Shown here: one piece after another, positions 26,428 to 39,729 of the stretch | How the letters are laid out: every line of letters starts with the position of its first letter | Position numbering within the stretch: position 1 is the stretch's first letter | Assembly: GCF_003614435.1 (NCBI RefSeq) | Contig: NZ_CP025546.1 | Location: 4,960,001 to 5,024,000, forward strand | Direction of reading: 5' to 3' | DNA length: 64,000 nucleotides | Source of the DNA: Mycobacterium paragordonae | Lineage (GTDB): Bacteria; Actinomycetota; Actinomycetes; Mycobacteriales; Mycobacteriaceae | Notes under the pieces: model-generated | Database searches by the model: none | Seen by the model: only the letters and a program-made list of their open reading frames with translations | Told to the model about the DNA's origin: nothing | Translations under genes and position numbers: made by a program

Positions 26428-27393
26428 TCAGTACAACGCGTTGGCGAGGTTGCGGCGGCCGGCGACCACCTCAGGATCGGCCGGGTCGAAGAGTTCAAAA
26501 AGCTCAATGAGTCTGGTGCGGACCTTGCTGCGGTCGTCGCCAGATGTCCGGCGCACCAACACGATCAGCCGGTCGAACGCGCCGGTGACGTCCTGGTTGA
26601 GAATCTGGACGTCGGCGGCGGCGAAGGCCGCGTCGATGTCGTCGGGTGCCGCATCGGCTGCCGGGACCGAGTCGGGAGGATGCGCGGTCGCGCGGGTGAG
26701 GAATTCGATCTGGCGGATGGCCCCCTTGGCCTCGACGCTGCCGGGGTCGGCCGCCAGAACCGCCTCATAGGACTGCTTCGCCGCGTCGAAATCACCGGCC
26801 TCGAGTTCCTGACGCGCCTGGGCGACCACCGGATCTACTTCCTCCGGTTGTCCGGAGCCGGGTCCGCCTTTCAGCTTCCCCGCGGTGGCCTCGAGCAGCG
26901 AGTCGATCCAGCGCCGCAACTGATCCGCCGGCTGGGGACCCTGGAAACTTGAAACCGGTTGTGCGGCAGCCAATGCCACCACGGTCGGGACCGCTTGCAC
27001 ACCGAATATCCGGGCTATTCCGGGGGCGGCATCCACGTTGGCCGCGGCCAGCGCCCAGGTGCCGTTGTCGTCGGCGGCCAGGCCGGCCAGCGTCTCGAGC
27101 AGGTCGACGCACACCTCGCTGCGGGGCGACCACAGCAAGACCACGACCGGCATCTCGTCGGACCGGTTGATCACCTCGTCCTCGAAATTGGCCTCGGTGA
27201 CCTGAACGATCCCGGGGCCACCGGACCCGCCCGGGCCACCGGAGCCGCCCGGGCCGCCGGGGCCAGCAGGACCACCCGGACCACCGGGGCCACCCGGCGG
27301 CGCACTGGCCTTCTGCTGAGCGCGTTGCTTGAGACCAGACAGGTCGACCGCACCGGCCAACGCTGGCCCGATCGAGGGACGGGGACGAGTCAC
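26428..27393 (-). CDS. CnoX/YbbN-like thioredoxin-fold and TPR protein with collagen-like linker (Rv1324-like)
   Basis: The 321-residue protein has an N-terminal helix (residues 1-30), then a Gly-Pro-rich collagen-like linker (33-61). A thioredoxin domain (62-170) follows, in which CxxC is replaced by S92-E-V-C95 in SPRSEVC. A TPR-like tail ends in FELFDPADPEVVAGRRNLAN. The single-cysteine SxxC site matches E. coli CnoX/YbbN, a holdase that protects nascent or oxidised proteins, so a chaperone role is likelier than disulfide reduction. The M. tuberculosis orthologue as I recall it lacks the GGP repeat. A GTG start is used. It converges with glgB. Confidence 0.88.
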   Translation of the reverse strand: MTRPRPSIGPALAGAVDLSGLKQRAQQKASAPPGGPGGPGGPAGPGGPGGSGGPGGSGGPGIVQVTEANFEDEVINRSDEMPVVVLLWSPRSEVCVDLLETLAGLAADDNGTWALAAANVDAAPGIARIFGVQAVPTVVALAAAQPVSSFQGPQPADQLRRWIDSLLEATAGKLKGGPGSGQPEEVDPVVAQARQELEAGDFDAAKQSYEAVLAADPGSVEAKGAIRQIEFLTRATAHPPDSVPAADAAPDDIDAAFAAADVQILNQDVTGAFDRLIVLVRRTSGDDRSKVRTRLIELFELFDPADPEVVAGRRNLANALY

Positions 27394-27568
27394 GGCATCA
27401 AGTCTGTCACGCCGTCACGGCCCGGGCGCGACGACCTCCTGGGCGCGCAAACAGTGGACGGAATTCCGCCGCGAAGCCCGCGATCGGACGATATGACCAA
27501 TCTCACAGTAACCCCGACAGTATCTATCACGGCACCCCGCCAGCAAACCCAGCAACGCGCCGGAACGG

Positions 27569-28750
27569 TTACCCGGCCCGCAGGATCAGTGCGTCGCCCT
27601 GTCCGCCCGCGCCGCACAGCGCCGCGACACCGTAGCCCGAGCCGCGGCGCGCCAGTTCCAGCGCCACGTGCAGGGCGATGCGTGCTCCCGACATCCCGAT
27701 GGGGTGCCCGACGGCGATCGCGCCCCCGTTGACGTTGACGATCTCCGGGTTGACGCCGAGCTCTTTGGTGGAGGCCAGGGCCACTGCCGCAAACGCTTCG
27801 TTGATCTCGACGACGTCGAGCTGGTCGACCGAGATGCCCTCGCGGTCGAGCGCCTTCTTGATCGCGTTGGCGGGCTGGGACTGGAGCGTGGAATCCGGCC
27901 CGGCCACCACGCCGTGCGCACCGATCTCGACCAGCCAGGTCAACCCGAGCTCCTGGGCCTTCTCTTTGTTCATGACGACCACGGCGGCCGCGCCGTCGGA
28001 GATCTGCGACGCCGAACCCGCCGTGATGGTGCCGTCCTTGCGGAATGCGGGCTTCAGGCCGGCCAGCGAGTCGGCAGTGGTGTTCGCCCGGATGCCCTCG
28101 TCCTCGCTGAACTGCAGCGGATCGCCCTTGCGCTGCGGAATGTCCACCGGAACCACCTCGTCGGCGAACACGCCGTCTTTCCATGCCGCAGCGGCCTTTT
28201 GGTGCGACTGAGCCGCGTATTCGTCCTGCTCCTGGCGGGTGAACTTGTCGACGTCGTTGCGCTGTTCGGTCAGCGCGCCCATCGGCTGGTCTGTGAACAC
28301 GTCGTGCAGGCCGTCGTAGGCCATGTGGTCGCGCACCGTGACGTCGCCGTACTTGTAACCGGCCCTGCTGTCGATGAGCAGGTGCGGCGCCTTCGTCATC
28401 GACTCCTGACCACCCGCGACCACCACGTCGAACTCACCGGCCCGGATGAGCTGGTCGGCCAGGGCGATGGCGTCGATCCCGGACAGACACATCTTGTTGA
28501 TCGTCAGGGCCGGCACGTCCCAGCCGATGCCCGCACCCACGGCGGACTGACGCGCCGGCATCTGCCCGGCGCCCGCGGTCAGCACCTGCCCCATGATCAC
28601 GTACTCGACCAGCGATGCCGGCACGTTAGCCTTCTCCAGCGCGGCCTTGATCGCGATGGCACCCAGGTCGCTGGCACTGAAGTCTTTCAGCGATCCCATC
28701 AATTTGCCGATGGGCGTCCGAGCCCCAGCAACGATCACCGACGTCGTCAT
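27569..28750 (-). CDS. fadA4: Acetyl-CoA C-acetyltransferase (thiolase) FadA4
   Basis: The 393-residue biosynthetic-type thiolase carries the catalytic triad C88 ([15 protein letters not shown]), H349 ([10 protein letters not shown]) and C379 ([10 protein letters not shown]). It condenses two acetyl-CoA or cleaves acetoacetyl-CoA. The ATG is preceded by a strong AGGAGG. It is divergent from the methylmalonyl-CoA epimerase gene, an arrangement conserved in M. tuberculosis (Rv1323/Rv1322A). The 175 bp separating its stop from the upstream CnoX-like gene hold AT-richer words such as TGATAGATACTGT on the minus strand, a possible promoter. Confidence 0.95.
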   Translation of the reverse strand: MTTSVIVAGARTPIGKLMGSLKDFSASDLGAIAIKAALEKANVPASLVEYVIMGQVLTAGAGQMPARQSAVGAGIGWDVPALTINKMCLSGIDAIALADQLIRAGEFDVVVAGGQESMTKAPHLLIDSRAGYKYGDVTVRDHMAYDGLHDVFTDQPMGALTEQRNDVDKFTRQEQDEYAAQSHQKAAAAWKDGVFADEVVPVDIPQRKGDPLQFSEDEGIRANTTADSLAGLKPAFRKDGTITAGSASQISDGAAAVVVMNKEKAQELGLTWLVEIGAHGVVAGPDSTLQSQPANAIKKALDREGISVDQLDVVEINEAFAAVALASTKELGVNPEIVNVNGGAIAVGHPIGMSGARIALHVALELARRGSGYGVAALCGAGGQGDALILRAG

Positions 28751-28820
28751 GAAACCTCCTAAACGGCACGGGAACGGCTGATCGGGCCAACCCGGAGAAG
28801 CGGATTCTTTCTTATGAGGT

Positions 28821-28826
28821 TACCGT
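28821..28826 (+). promoter_or_regulatory. -10 box for leaderless epimerase transcript
   Basis: TACCGT, then six bases, then the ATG at 28833. The hexamer is identical to that before lprD (8364). There is no Shine-Dalgarno. Confidence 0.55.
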
Positions 28827-28832
28827 TATGTA

Positions 28833-29288
28833 ATGACGACCGATCAAGTTGACGCCCGTCCCACCCTGGCTACGTCACTGGTGACCGGACTCGATCACGT
28901 CGGCATCGCAGTCGCCGACCTCGACGCCGCGATCGCGTGGTACAACGACCACCTCGGCATGATCCTGGTGCACGAAGAAATCAACGACGACCAGGGCATT
29001 CGCGAAGCGATGCTGGCGGTGCCGGGGACCAGTGCGCAGATCCAGTTGATGGCGCCGCTGGATGAGACGTCGGTGATCGCCAAGTTCATCGACAAGCGCG
29101 GACCCGGCATCCAGCAGCTGGCCTGCCGGATCAGGGACCTGGATGCCATGTGCGAGCAGCTGCGCTCCCAGGGCGTCCGCCTGGTCTACGAGAAGGCCCG
29201 GCGCGGTACCGCGAATTCGCGGATCAACTTCATTCACCCCAAGGACGCCGGCGGCGTGCTGATCGAGCTGGTCGAGCCGGCGCACTAA
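28833..29288 (+). CDS. mce: Methylmalonyl-CoA epimerase
   Basis: The 151-residue VOC-fold enzyme interconverts (2S)- and (2R)-methylmalonyl-CoA in propionyl-CoA metabolism. Metal ligands lie in GLDHVGIAVADL (H22) and near the end in LIELVEP (E145). The core contains RGPGIQQLACRI and RINFIHPKDAGGVLIEL. Length fits the family. It is predicted leaderless (see 28821). It is divergent from fadA4, and its 3' end faces the small minus-strand gene at 29308. Confidence 0.94.
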   Translation: MTTDQVDARPTLATSLVTGLDHVGIAVADLDAAIAWYNDHLGMILVHEEINDDQGIREAMLAVPGTSAQIQLMAPLDETSVIAKFIDKRGPGIQQLACRIRDLDAMCEQLRSQGVRLVYEKARRGTANSRINFIHPKDAGGVLIELVEPAH

Positions 29289-29307
29289 GCCCTTCGTCAG
29301 GACCACG

Positions 29308-29589
29308 TCAGGACCATTTCCGGGTCGGGCCGCGGGTGGCGCGGTTGGCCCAACACGGCGTGTGCCAGTGTCGGCGGTCGTCCGCCGCGTCGGGTGCGCC
29401 GACCCGCCACACCACCACATGCGCTGTGCCCGAACGTATCTCGTGATCGCAACCGGGGCAGCGATAGGTCTTGACGGCGCGGGCCGCGGCCAAGGGACGC
29501 ACCTCGTAGTCGTATCCGTCCGGCCCGATTTCGATCCGGCTGGGTAGCGATAAAGTCTGCCGCGGAGGCGGTCGACGGCGGCGGGCCAT
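29308..29589 (-). CDS. Conserved small protein with zinc-ribbon-like cysteines (Rv1322-like)
   Basis: The 93-residue basic protein (it starts MARRRRPPPRQ) has YRCPGCDHEI and, near the end, RRHWHTPCWA, giving Cys-x2-Cys plus His/His/Cys as possible zinc ligands. It starts one base after the nucS stop, so it is almost certainly co-transcribed with and coupled to nucS. The function is unknown. A nucleic-acid-linked role beside NucS is only inference. Confidence 0.85.
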   Translation of the reverse strand: MARRRRPPPRQTLSLPSRIEIGPDGYDYEVRPLAAARAVKTYRCPGCDHEIRSGTAHVVVWRVGAPDAADDRRHWHTPCWANRATRGPTRKWS

Positions 29590-29590
29590 C

Positions 29591-30253
29591 TCAGAACAGC
29601 CGGTACTCGTCGCTGTCCATTCCCCGCATCTTGTCGTAATCGAGTGTCAGGCAACGGATTCCGCGATCGGTCGCCAACGTGCGGGCCTGCGGCTTGATCT
29701 GCTGGGCGGCAAATACCCCCTTGACCGGCGCCAGGATGGTGTCGCGATTGAGGAGTTCCAGATAACGGGTGAGCTGCTCCACGCCGTCGATCTCGCCGCG
29801 CCGCTTGATCTCCACGGCGACCGAGCCGCCCTTCTCGTCGCGGCACAACAGATCGACCGGTCCGATCGCGGTCATGTACTCCCGGCGGACCAGCGTGTAC
29901 CCCTCCCCCAGCAGGCCGACGTGCTCGGCGAGCAGTGCCTGCAGGTGGGCCTCCACGCCGTCCTTGACCAGACCCGGATCGACGCCCAGGTCGTGGCTGG
30001 AGTCGTGCTCGACCGCCTCCACGGTGATGCGCAACTGTTCACCGGTCTTGTTTTCGACCACCCACACCGGGCCTGGCTCTTCGCTGAGCCAGCACGGCGG
30101 GCTCATCCAGTTCAGTGGCTTGTAGGCGCGGTCGTCGGCGTGCACGCTGACCGAACCGTCCGCCTTGAACAACAGCAATCGGCGCGCGGACGGCAGGTGC
30201 GCGGTGAGACGGCCAACGTAGTCGACGGTGCACTGGGCGATGACGAGACGCAC
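29591..30253 (-). CDS. nucS: Mismatch-specific endonuclease NucS (EndoMS)
   Basis: The 220-residue nuclease runs the non-canonical mismatch-repair pathway of actinobacteria that lack MutS/MutL. The PD-(D/E)XK active site reads [18 protein letters not shown] (D134, E148, K150). The C-terminal tail DSDEYRLF resembles the beta-clamp-binding end of the family. It is complete in length. The GTG start follows TAAGGT by exactly 6 nt with no ribosome site, so the transcript is probably leaderless. The small zinc-ribbon-like gene follows one base after its stop. Confidence 0.96.
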   Translation of the reverse strand: MRLVIAQCTVDYVGRLTAHLPSARRLLLFKADGSVSVHADDRAYKPLNWMSPPCWLSEEPGPVWVVENKTGEQLRITVEAVEHDSSHDLGVDPGLVKDGVEAHLQALLAEHVGLLGEGYTLVRREYMTAIGPVDLLCRDEKGGSVAVEIKRRGEIDGVEQLTRYLELLNRDTILAPVKGVFAAQQIKPQARTLATDRGIRCLTLDYDKMRGMDSDEYRLF

Positions 30254-30259
30254 CCGATC

Positions 30260-30265
30260 ACCTTA
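30260..30265 (-). promoter_or_regulatory. -10 box for leaderless nucS transcript
   Basis: Minus-strand TAAGGT, six bases, then the GTG at 30253. This is the same geometry as upstream of lprD, mce and pncB1. Confidence 0.55.
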
Positions 30266-30448
30266 AAACGTGCCGACGAGTAGCCCTCGAGCGTGCTGCA
30301 CGAAATCAGACCCACCCGGCGCAGAGAACGGGCTGTTGATGGGGTAATCCCGACGTGGCCCGCTGGCGCGGCACAGACCGCGGCAGAACGGGCGCGGCCA
30401 GACCCGACGTCATCCGGACCGCCCCGCAAGAATTAGGCTGACGCCACC

Positions 30449-32086
30449 ATGTCGCCCAATACGGCCCCCAAGAAAAGCGTCGCGCAGCGTCTGGGCCGGG
30501 TCCTGGAGAAGGTGACCCGACAGAGCGGCCGACTGCCGGACACGCCCGCCTACGGATCCTGGTTGCTCGGGCGGGTATCCGAAGACCAGCACCGCCGTCG
30601 GGTCCGGATTCAGGTCATCATGACCGTCCTCATCGTCGCCGCGAACCTGATCGGCATCGCCGTCGCCGTTCTGATCGTGACTGTCGCGGTGCCGATACCC
30701 AGCGTGTTCGACGACGCCCCGCTGTGGGTGTCGTTCATCGCGGTCCCGGCCTACATCGCTGCCGCGCTGGTGGTGGGGGCCTACACGATCACCCGCGGCA
30801 CCGTCGAAGCGCTGCGCTGGGCGATCGAGGAACGCACGCCGACCGAGAGGGACGAGCGCAACACCTTCATGGCGCCGTGGCGTGTCGCCGTCGGCCATCT
30901 CATCCTGTGGGGGATCGGCACCGTGCTGACGACCATCCTCTACGGCATGGCCAACACCATGTTCATCCCACGATTCCTGGTCGCGGTGAGCTTCTGCGGC
31001 CTGCTGGTCTCTACCGGCAGCTACCTGCTGACCGAGTTCGCACTGCGACCCGTGGCCGCCCAGGCACTCGAGGCCGGTCCGCCGCCGCGGCGCCTGGCAC
31101 CGGGAATCATGGGCCGGACCATGATGGTGTGGATGCTCGGGTCGGGAGTGCCCGTCGTCGGGATCGGCCTGATGGCGTTCTTCGAGATGACATTGAAGAA
31201 CCTGACGCAGACCCAATTCGCGGTGGGGGTGCTGATCATCTCGGCGGCAACGCTGATCTTCGGCTTCATCTTGTTGTGGATCTTCGCCTGGCTCACGGCG
31301 ACACCGGTGCGGGTGGTGCGCGCCGCGCTCAAGCGCGTGGAGCAAGGTGACCTCCGCGGTGACCTGGTGGTGTTCGACGGCACCGAACTCGGGGAATTGC
31401 AACGGGGTTTCAACGCCATGGTCGACGGGCTGCGCGAGCGCGAACGCGTCCGTGACCTGTTCGGCCGGCACGTCGGACGCGACGTCGCGCTCGCGGCCGA
31501 ACGCGAGCGACCCAAACTCGGCGGCGAGGAACGCCACGTCGCCGTCGTCTTCATCGACATCGTCGGCTCGACGAAGCTGGTGACCAGCCGTCCACCGGTG
31601 GAGGTCGTCGAATTGCTCAACCAGTTCTTCACGATCGTCGTCGAGGAGGTCGACCGTCACCACGGGCTGGTCAACAAATTCGAAGGCGACGCGTCGCTGG
31701 CCATCTTCGGCGCTCCCAACCACCTGGACTCACCCGAAGACGAGGCCCTGGCCTGCGCGCGAGCCATCGCCGACCGGCTGGCCGACGAGATCGACGAACT
31801 GGAGGCCGGCATCGGGGTGGCGGCCGGAACGGTCGTCGCCGGGAATGTGGGGGCCAAGGAGAGATTCGAATACACGGTGATCGGCGAGCCGGTCAACGAG
31901 GCGGCCCGGCTGTGCGAACTGGCCAAGTCGCGCCCGGGGAAACTACTGACCACGGAGCAGACCCTGGAAGGGGCCGGCGACGACGAGGCCGCACGCTGGA
32001 CGGTGGGCAAGAGCGTGAAACTCCGTGGGCACGATCAGCGCACGAAATTGGCGTCTCCGGTGGAGCCGGCCACCTCGCGCAAGTAA
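30449..32086 (+). CDS. Membrane class III adenylate cyclase with HAMP domain (Rv1318c-1320c family)
   Basis: The 545-residue protein has six membrane segments (about 60-305), then a HAMP module (TPVRVVRAALKRVEQGDLRG) and a class III cyclase domain. VAVVFIDIVGSTKL and KFEGDASLAIFGAP provide the two metal aspartates. GEPVNEAARLCELAKS provides the transition-state Asn/Arg. It makes cAMP at the inner membrane. M. tuberculosis has three tandem paralogues here (Rv1318c, Rv1319c, Rv1320c); this window has one. TAGGCT lies 9 nt before the ATG, a very short leader. alkA follows. Confidence 0.94.
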   Translation: MSPNTAPKKSVAQRLGRVLEKVTRQSGRLPDTPAYGSWLLGRVSEDQHRRRVRIQVIMTVLIVAANLIGIAVAVLIVTVAVPIPSVFDDAPLWVSFIAVPAYIAAALVVGAYTITRGTVEALRWAIEERTPTERDERNTFMAPWRVAVGHLILWGIGTVLTTILYGMANTMFIPRFLVAVSFCGLLVSTGSYLLTEFALRPVAAQALEAGPPPRRLAPGIMGRTMMVWMLGSGVPVVGIGLMAFFEMTLKNLTQTQFAVGVLIISAATLIFGFILLWIFAWLTATPVRVVRAALKRVEQGDLRGDLVVFDGTELGELQRGFNAMVDGLRERERVRDLFGRHVGRDVALAAERERPKLGGEERHVAVVFIDIVGSTKLVTSRPPVEVVELLNQFFTIVVEEVDRHHGLVNKFEGDASLAIFGAPNHLDSPEDEALACARAIADRLADEIDELEAGIGVAAGTVVAGNVGAKERFEYTVIGEPVNEAARLCELAKSRPGKLLTTEQTLEGAGDDEAARWTVGKSVKLRGHDQRTKLASPVEPATSRK

Positions 32087-32206
32087 GCCGGGTTGTCCGG
32101 CGCCGCAGGCAGTCTGGACCCGGGCCGCACGCCGCTTGGACCGGGGCCGCACATTGATGTCGGTTTTCCGCCAGTCTTGTCGGCGCGGGGGTGTAACTGT
32201 GGAAGC

Positions 32207-33691
32207 GTGCATGAGGATTTCGAACGCTGCTACCGAGCGGTCCAGGCCAAGGACGCCCGGTTCGACGGCTGGTTCGTGATCGCGGTCCTGACCACGCGGA
32301 TCTATTGTCGGCCCAGTTGTCCGGTGCGGCCGCCGTTCGCCCGCAACGTGCAATTCCTCCCGACGGCAGCGGCCGCCCAGCGTGCGGGCTTCCGGGCCTG
32401 CAAGCGATGCCGCCCTGACGCCTCGCCTGGCTCACCGGAGTGGAACGTACGTGGTGACGTCGTTGCGCGGGCCATGCGCCTCATCGCCGACGGCACCGTG
32501 GACCGCGAAGGGGTGACCGGGTTGGCCGGTCACCTCGGCTACACCACCCGCCAGTTGGAGAGGCTGCTGCAGGCCGAGGTCGGAGCGGGTCCGCTCGCGC
32601 TGGCCCGCGCGCAGCGGATGCAGGCCGCCAGGGTGTTGATCGAGACCACCGACCTGCCGTTCGGCGACGTGGCGTTCGCCGCCGGGTTTTCCAGCATCCG
32701 GCAGTTCAACGACACCGTTCGGCTGGTGTGCGACAGCACCCCGTCGCTGTTGCGCAAGCGTGCGGCCGCCCGATTCGGTTCTGTCCCCTCTGCGGGGGTG
32801 CTGTCGCTGCGGTTGCCGGTCCGCACACCGTTCGCCTACGAGGGTGTGTTCGGACATCTAGCCGCCACCGCCGTACCGGGTTGCGAAGAGGTCCGCGACG
32901 GCGCCTACCGGCGCACCCTGCGGCTGGCCTCGGGCAACGGCCTGGTCTCCCTGACCCCGGCGCCGGACCACGTGCGCTGCGTGCTGGTACTCGACGACTT
33001 TCGGGACCTCGCCACCGCGACCGCCCGGTGCCGGCGTCTGCTGGATCTCGACGCCGATCCCGAAGCTGTGGTCGAGGCGCTCAGCCCAGATCCGGAACTG
33101 GGACCCGTCGTCACCAAAGCGCCGGGCCAGCGCATTCCGCGTACGGTCGACGAAGCCGAACTGGCGGTGCGTGCGGTGCTCGGGCAGCAGGTCTCGACCA
33201 AGGCCGCGCGCACCCACGCCGGACGGCTGGTCGCGGCGTACGGGCGGCCGGTGCACGACGGTGCGGGCGCGCTGACCCATACCTTCCCGTCCGTCGAGGA
33301 GCTCGCCGAGATCGATCCGGTCCATCTCGCCGTGCCGAAGTCGCGACAGCGGACGTTGAGCGGGCTGATCGAGGCTCTCGCGGATGGCAGTGTCACGCTG
33401 GACGCCGGATGCGACTGGGCGCGGGCCCGGCGACAACTGCTGGAATTGCCGGGAATCGGTCCGTGGACCGCGGAAATGATCGCGATGCGTGGGCTGGGCG
33501 ATCCGGACGCCTTTCCGGCCACCGATCTCGGTTTGAAGATCGCCGCCGAGCAACTGGGATTGCCGACGCACGAGCGGCCGCTGCAGGAGCACAGCGCCCG
33601 GTGGCGCCCCTGGCGGTCTTATGCCACCCAGCATCTCTGGGCCACCCTCGAGCACCCGGTAAACCAATGGCCACCCAAGGAGGTCGCATGA
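32207..33691 (+). CDS. alkA: Ada/AlkA fusion: methyl-phosphotriester sensor, AraC HTH and 3-methyladenine glycosylase
   Basis: The 494-residue three-part protein starts with an Ada zinc domain (C34, C38, C65, C68 in CRPSCP and CKRC) that senses methyl phosphotriesters. An AraC-type HTH (LGYTTRQLERLL; FAAGFSSIRQFNDTVR) follows. An HhH-GPD glycosylase domain ends with LELPGIGPWTAEMIAMRGLG and the catalytic Asp in FPATDLG. It activates the adaptive response and removes alkylated bases. The GTG at 32207 (VHEDFERCYRAVQ) matches the M. tuberculosis N-terminus. Its stop overlaps the ogt start as ATGA. Confidence 0.95.
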   Translation: MHEDFERCYRAVQAKDARFDGWFVIAVLTTRIYCRPSCPVRPPFARNVQFLPTAAAAQRAGFRACKRCRPDASPGSPEWNVRGDVVARAMRLIADGTVDREGVTGLAGHLGYTTRQLERLLQAEVGAGPLALARAQRMQAARVLIETTDLPFGDVAFAAGFSSIRQFNDTVRLVCDSTPSLLRKRAAARFGSVPSAGVLSLRLPVRTPFAYEGVFGHLAATAVPGCEEVRDGAYRRTLRLASGNGLVSLTPAPDHVRCVLVLDDFRDLATATARCRRLLDLDADPEAVVEALSPDPELGPVVTKAPGQRIPRTVDEAELAVRAVLGQQVSTKAARTHAGRLVAAYGRPVHDGAGALTHTFPSVEELAEIDPVHLAVPKSRQRTLSGLIEALADGSVTLDAGCDWARARRQLLELPGIGPWTAEMIAMRGLGDPDAFPATDLGLKIAAEQLGLPTHERPLQEHSARWRPWRSYATQHLWATLEHPVNQWPPKEVA

Positions 33692-34185
33692 TCACTTACC
33701 GCACTATCGACAGCCCGATCGGTCCGCTCACCCTGGCCGGACGCGACGGGGTGCTGACCAATCTGCGGATGGTCGACCAGACTTATGAGCCGAGTCGCGC
33801 CGACTGGACACCGGACGACGCCGGGTTCCCCGAGGCGGTCCGCCAACTCGACGGCTATTTCGCGGGCGAGCTGTGCGATTTCGACGTGCAATTGGATTTG
33901 CGCGGCACGGAATTCCAGCGGCGGGTATGGAAGGCGCTGCTCACCATTCCCTACGGCGAGACCCGATCCTACGGAGAGATCGCCGGGCAGATCGGCGCTC
34001 CCGGCGCCGCGCGGGCCGTCGGACTGGCCAACGGGCACAATCCCATCGCCATCATCGTGCCGTGTCATCGAGTCATCGGGGCGGCCGGCAAATTGACCGG
34101 CTATGGCGGCGGGCTCGATCGCAAACAAACGCTGCTCACGTTGGAGAAGCGGCGGGCGCCGGCCGACCTGACTTTGTTCGACTAA
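33688..34185 (+). CDS. ogt: O6-methylguanine-DNA methyltransferase
   Basis: The 165-residue suicide repair protein moves the O6 alkyl group onto C126 in the invariant PCHRVIG. RGTEFQRRVWKALLTIPYGE and SYGEIAGQIGAPGAARAVG form the helix-turn-helix and arginine finger. The ATG overlaps the alkA stop (ATGA) and is preceded by a full AAGGAGGT, so translation is strong and coupled. With alkA it forms the adaptive-response operon. Its 3' end faces the rRNA operon over two successive hairpins. Confidence 0.97.
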   Translation: MITYRTIDSPIGPLTLAGRDGVLTNLRMVDQTYEPSRADWTPDDAGFPEAVRQLDGYFAGELCDFDVQLDLRGTEFQRRVWKALLTIPYGETRSYGEIAGQIGAPGAARAVGLANGHNPIAIIVPCHRVIGAAGKLTGYGGGLDRKQTLLTLEKRRAPADLTLFD

Positions 34186-34192
34186 AGTTCCG

Positions 34193-34250
34193 CGAGCAGA
34201 CGCAAAATCGCCCTTTCGAACGCGAATTCGCGCGATTTTGCGTCTGCTCG
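34193..34250. terminator. Conserved GAGCAGACGC-type stem-loop, copy 3 (ogt/rrn)
   Basis: Perfect 19-bp arms (34193-34211 and 34232-34250), left arm CGAGCAGACGCAAAATCGC. A second small palindrome, GCGAATTCGC, lies in the loop. It starts 7 bp after the ogt stop and most likely ends ogt transcription. Confidence 0.8.
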
Positions 34251-34277
34251 TCGAGAACCGTGAGTCCCCGGAAATGC

Positions 34278-34309
34278 AAAAACACCCCCAAATTAATGGG
34301 GGTGTTTTT
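34278..34309 (-). terminator. Rho-independent terminator of the rRNA operon
   Basis: Perfect 12-bp stem AAAAACACCCCC/GGGGGTGTTTTT with an 8-nt AT loop, 5 bp past the 5S 3' end. It has T-tracts on both strands, so it can act both ways. Confidence 0.9.
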
Positions 34310-34314
34310 GTGTA

Positions 34315-34430
34315 TGTTCGGCGGTGTCCTACTTTTCCACCCGAAGAGGGCAGTATCATCGGCGCTGACAGGCTTAGCTTCCGGGTTCGGGATGGGACCG
34401 GGCGTTTCCCTGTCGCTGTGGCCGCCGTAA
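34315..34430 (-). rRNA. rrf: 5S ribosomal RNA
   Basis: The minus strand starts TTACGGCGGCC and ends ACCGCCGAACA, which pair as helix I. The internal CGAACCCGGAAGCTAAGCC and GATGATACTGCC are diagnostic of 5S. It lies 88 bp after the 23S end; ends are estimated to within a few bases. The 88-bp spacer (34431-34518) holds no gene. Confidence 0.93.
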
Positions 34431-34518
34431 CTCTATTTAAATTTGTGTTTGGTGGCGGGGTGCGGTGTTACCCGACCTTGCGGTCGAGGAACGAATAGTG
34501 GTTGCGATTGGTTGTGTT

Positions 34519-39431
<4,913 letters not shown>

Positions 39432-39572
39432 CCCCTCGATAACGAGGTGAATTCACTATCAGAGATAATCTGATCTAACAAAAAGACACCAAAACTGGCA
39501 TCAATGATTGCGACTACACCCACACACGGGGAGTGCTAGGTGCAGTCAAAAAAACAACAACAAAACAATTCA

Positions 39573-39599
39573 CCAAACACACTATTGAGTTCTCAAACA
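39573..39599 (-). promoter_or_regulatory. rrn leader antitermination (NUT-like boxB/boxA) region
   Basis: The minus strand reads TGTTTGAGAACTCAATAGTG then TGTTTGG, essentially the mycobacterial rrn leader NUT block. It is echoed in the 16S-23S spacer. It should recruit Nus factors to block Rho termination on rRNA. Confidence 0.75.
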
Positions 39600-39642
39600 A
39601 CACTTCTCGCTATGTTTTCGCCCGTTTCGGGGCAACCCTGCC

Positions 39643-39672
39643 AGCTTAATACAGATCCGGCAGGAGAGTCAA
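39643..39672 (-). promoter_or_regulatory. rRNA operon promoter (P1-like)
   Basis: -35 TTGACT (39672-39667), 18-bp spacer, -10 TAAGCT (39648-39643) on the minus strand. This is followed by GGCAGGGTTGCCCCG, as after the M. tuberculosis rrn promoter. It lies 58 bp past the murA stop. The remaining leader, 39432-39642, holds no gene. Confidence 0.85.
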
Positions 39673-39729
39673 GCCCTGGTTTCGATCAACTTCTTGGGGA
39701 GGTGATCGCGCCGATCGGGCGTGACTCGG

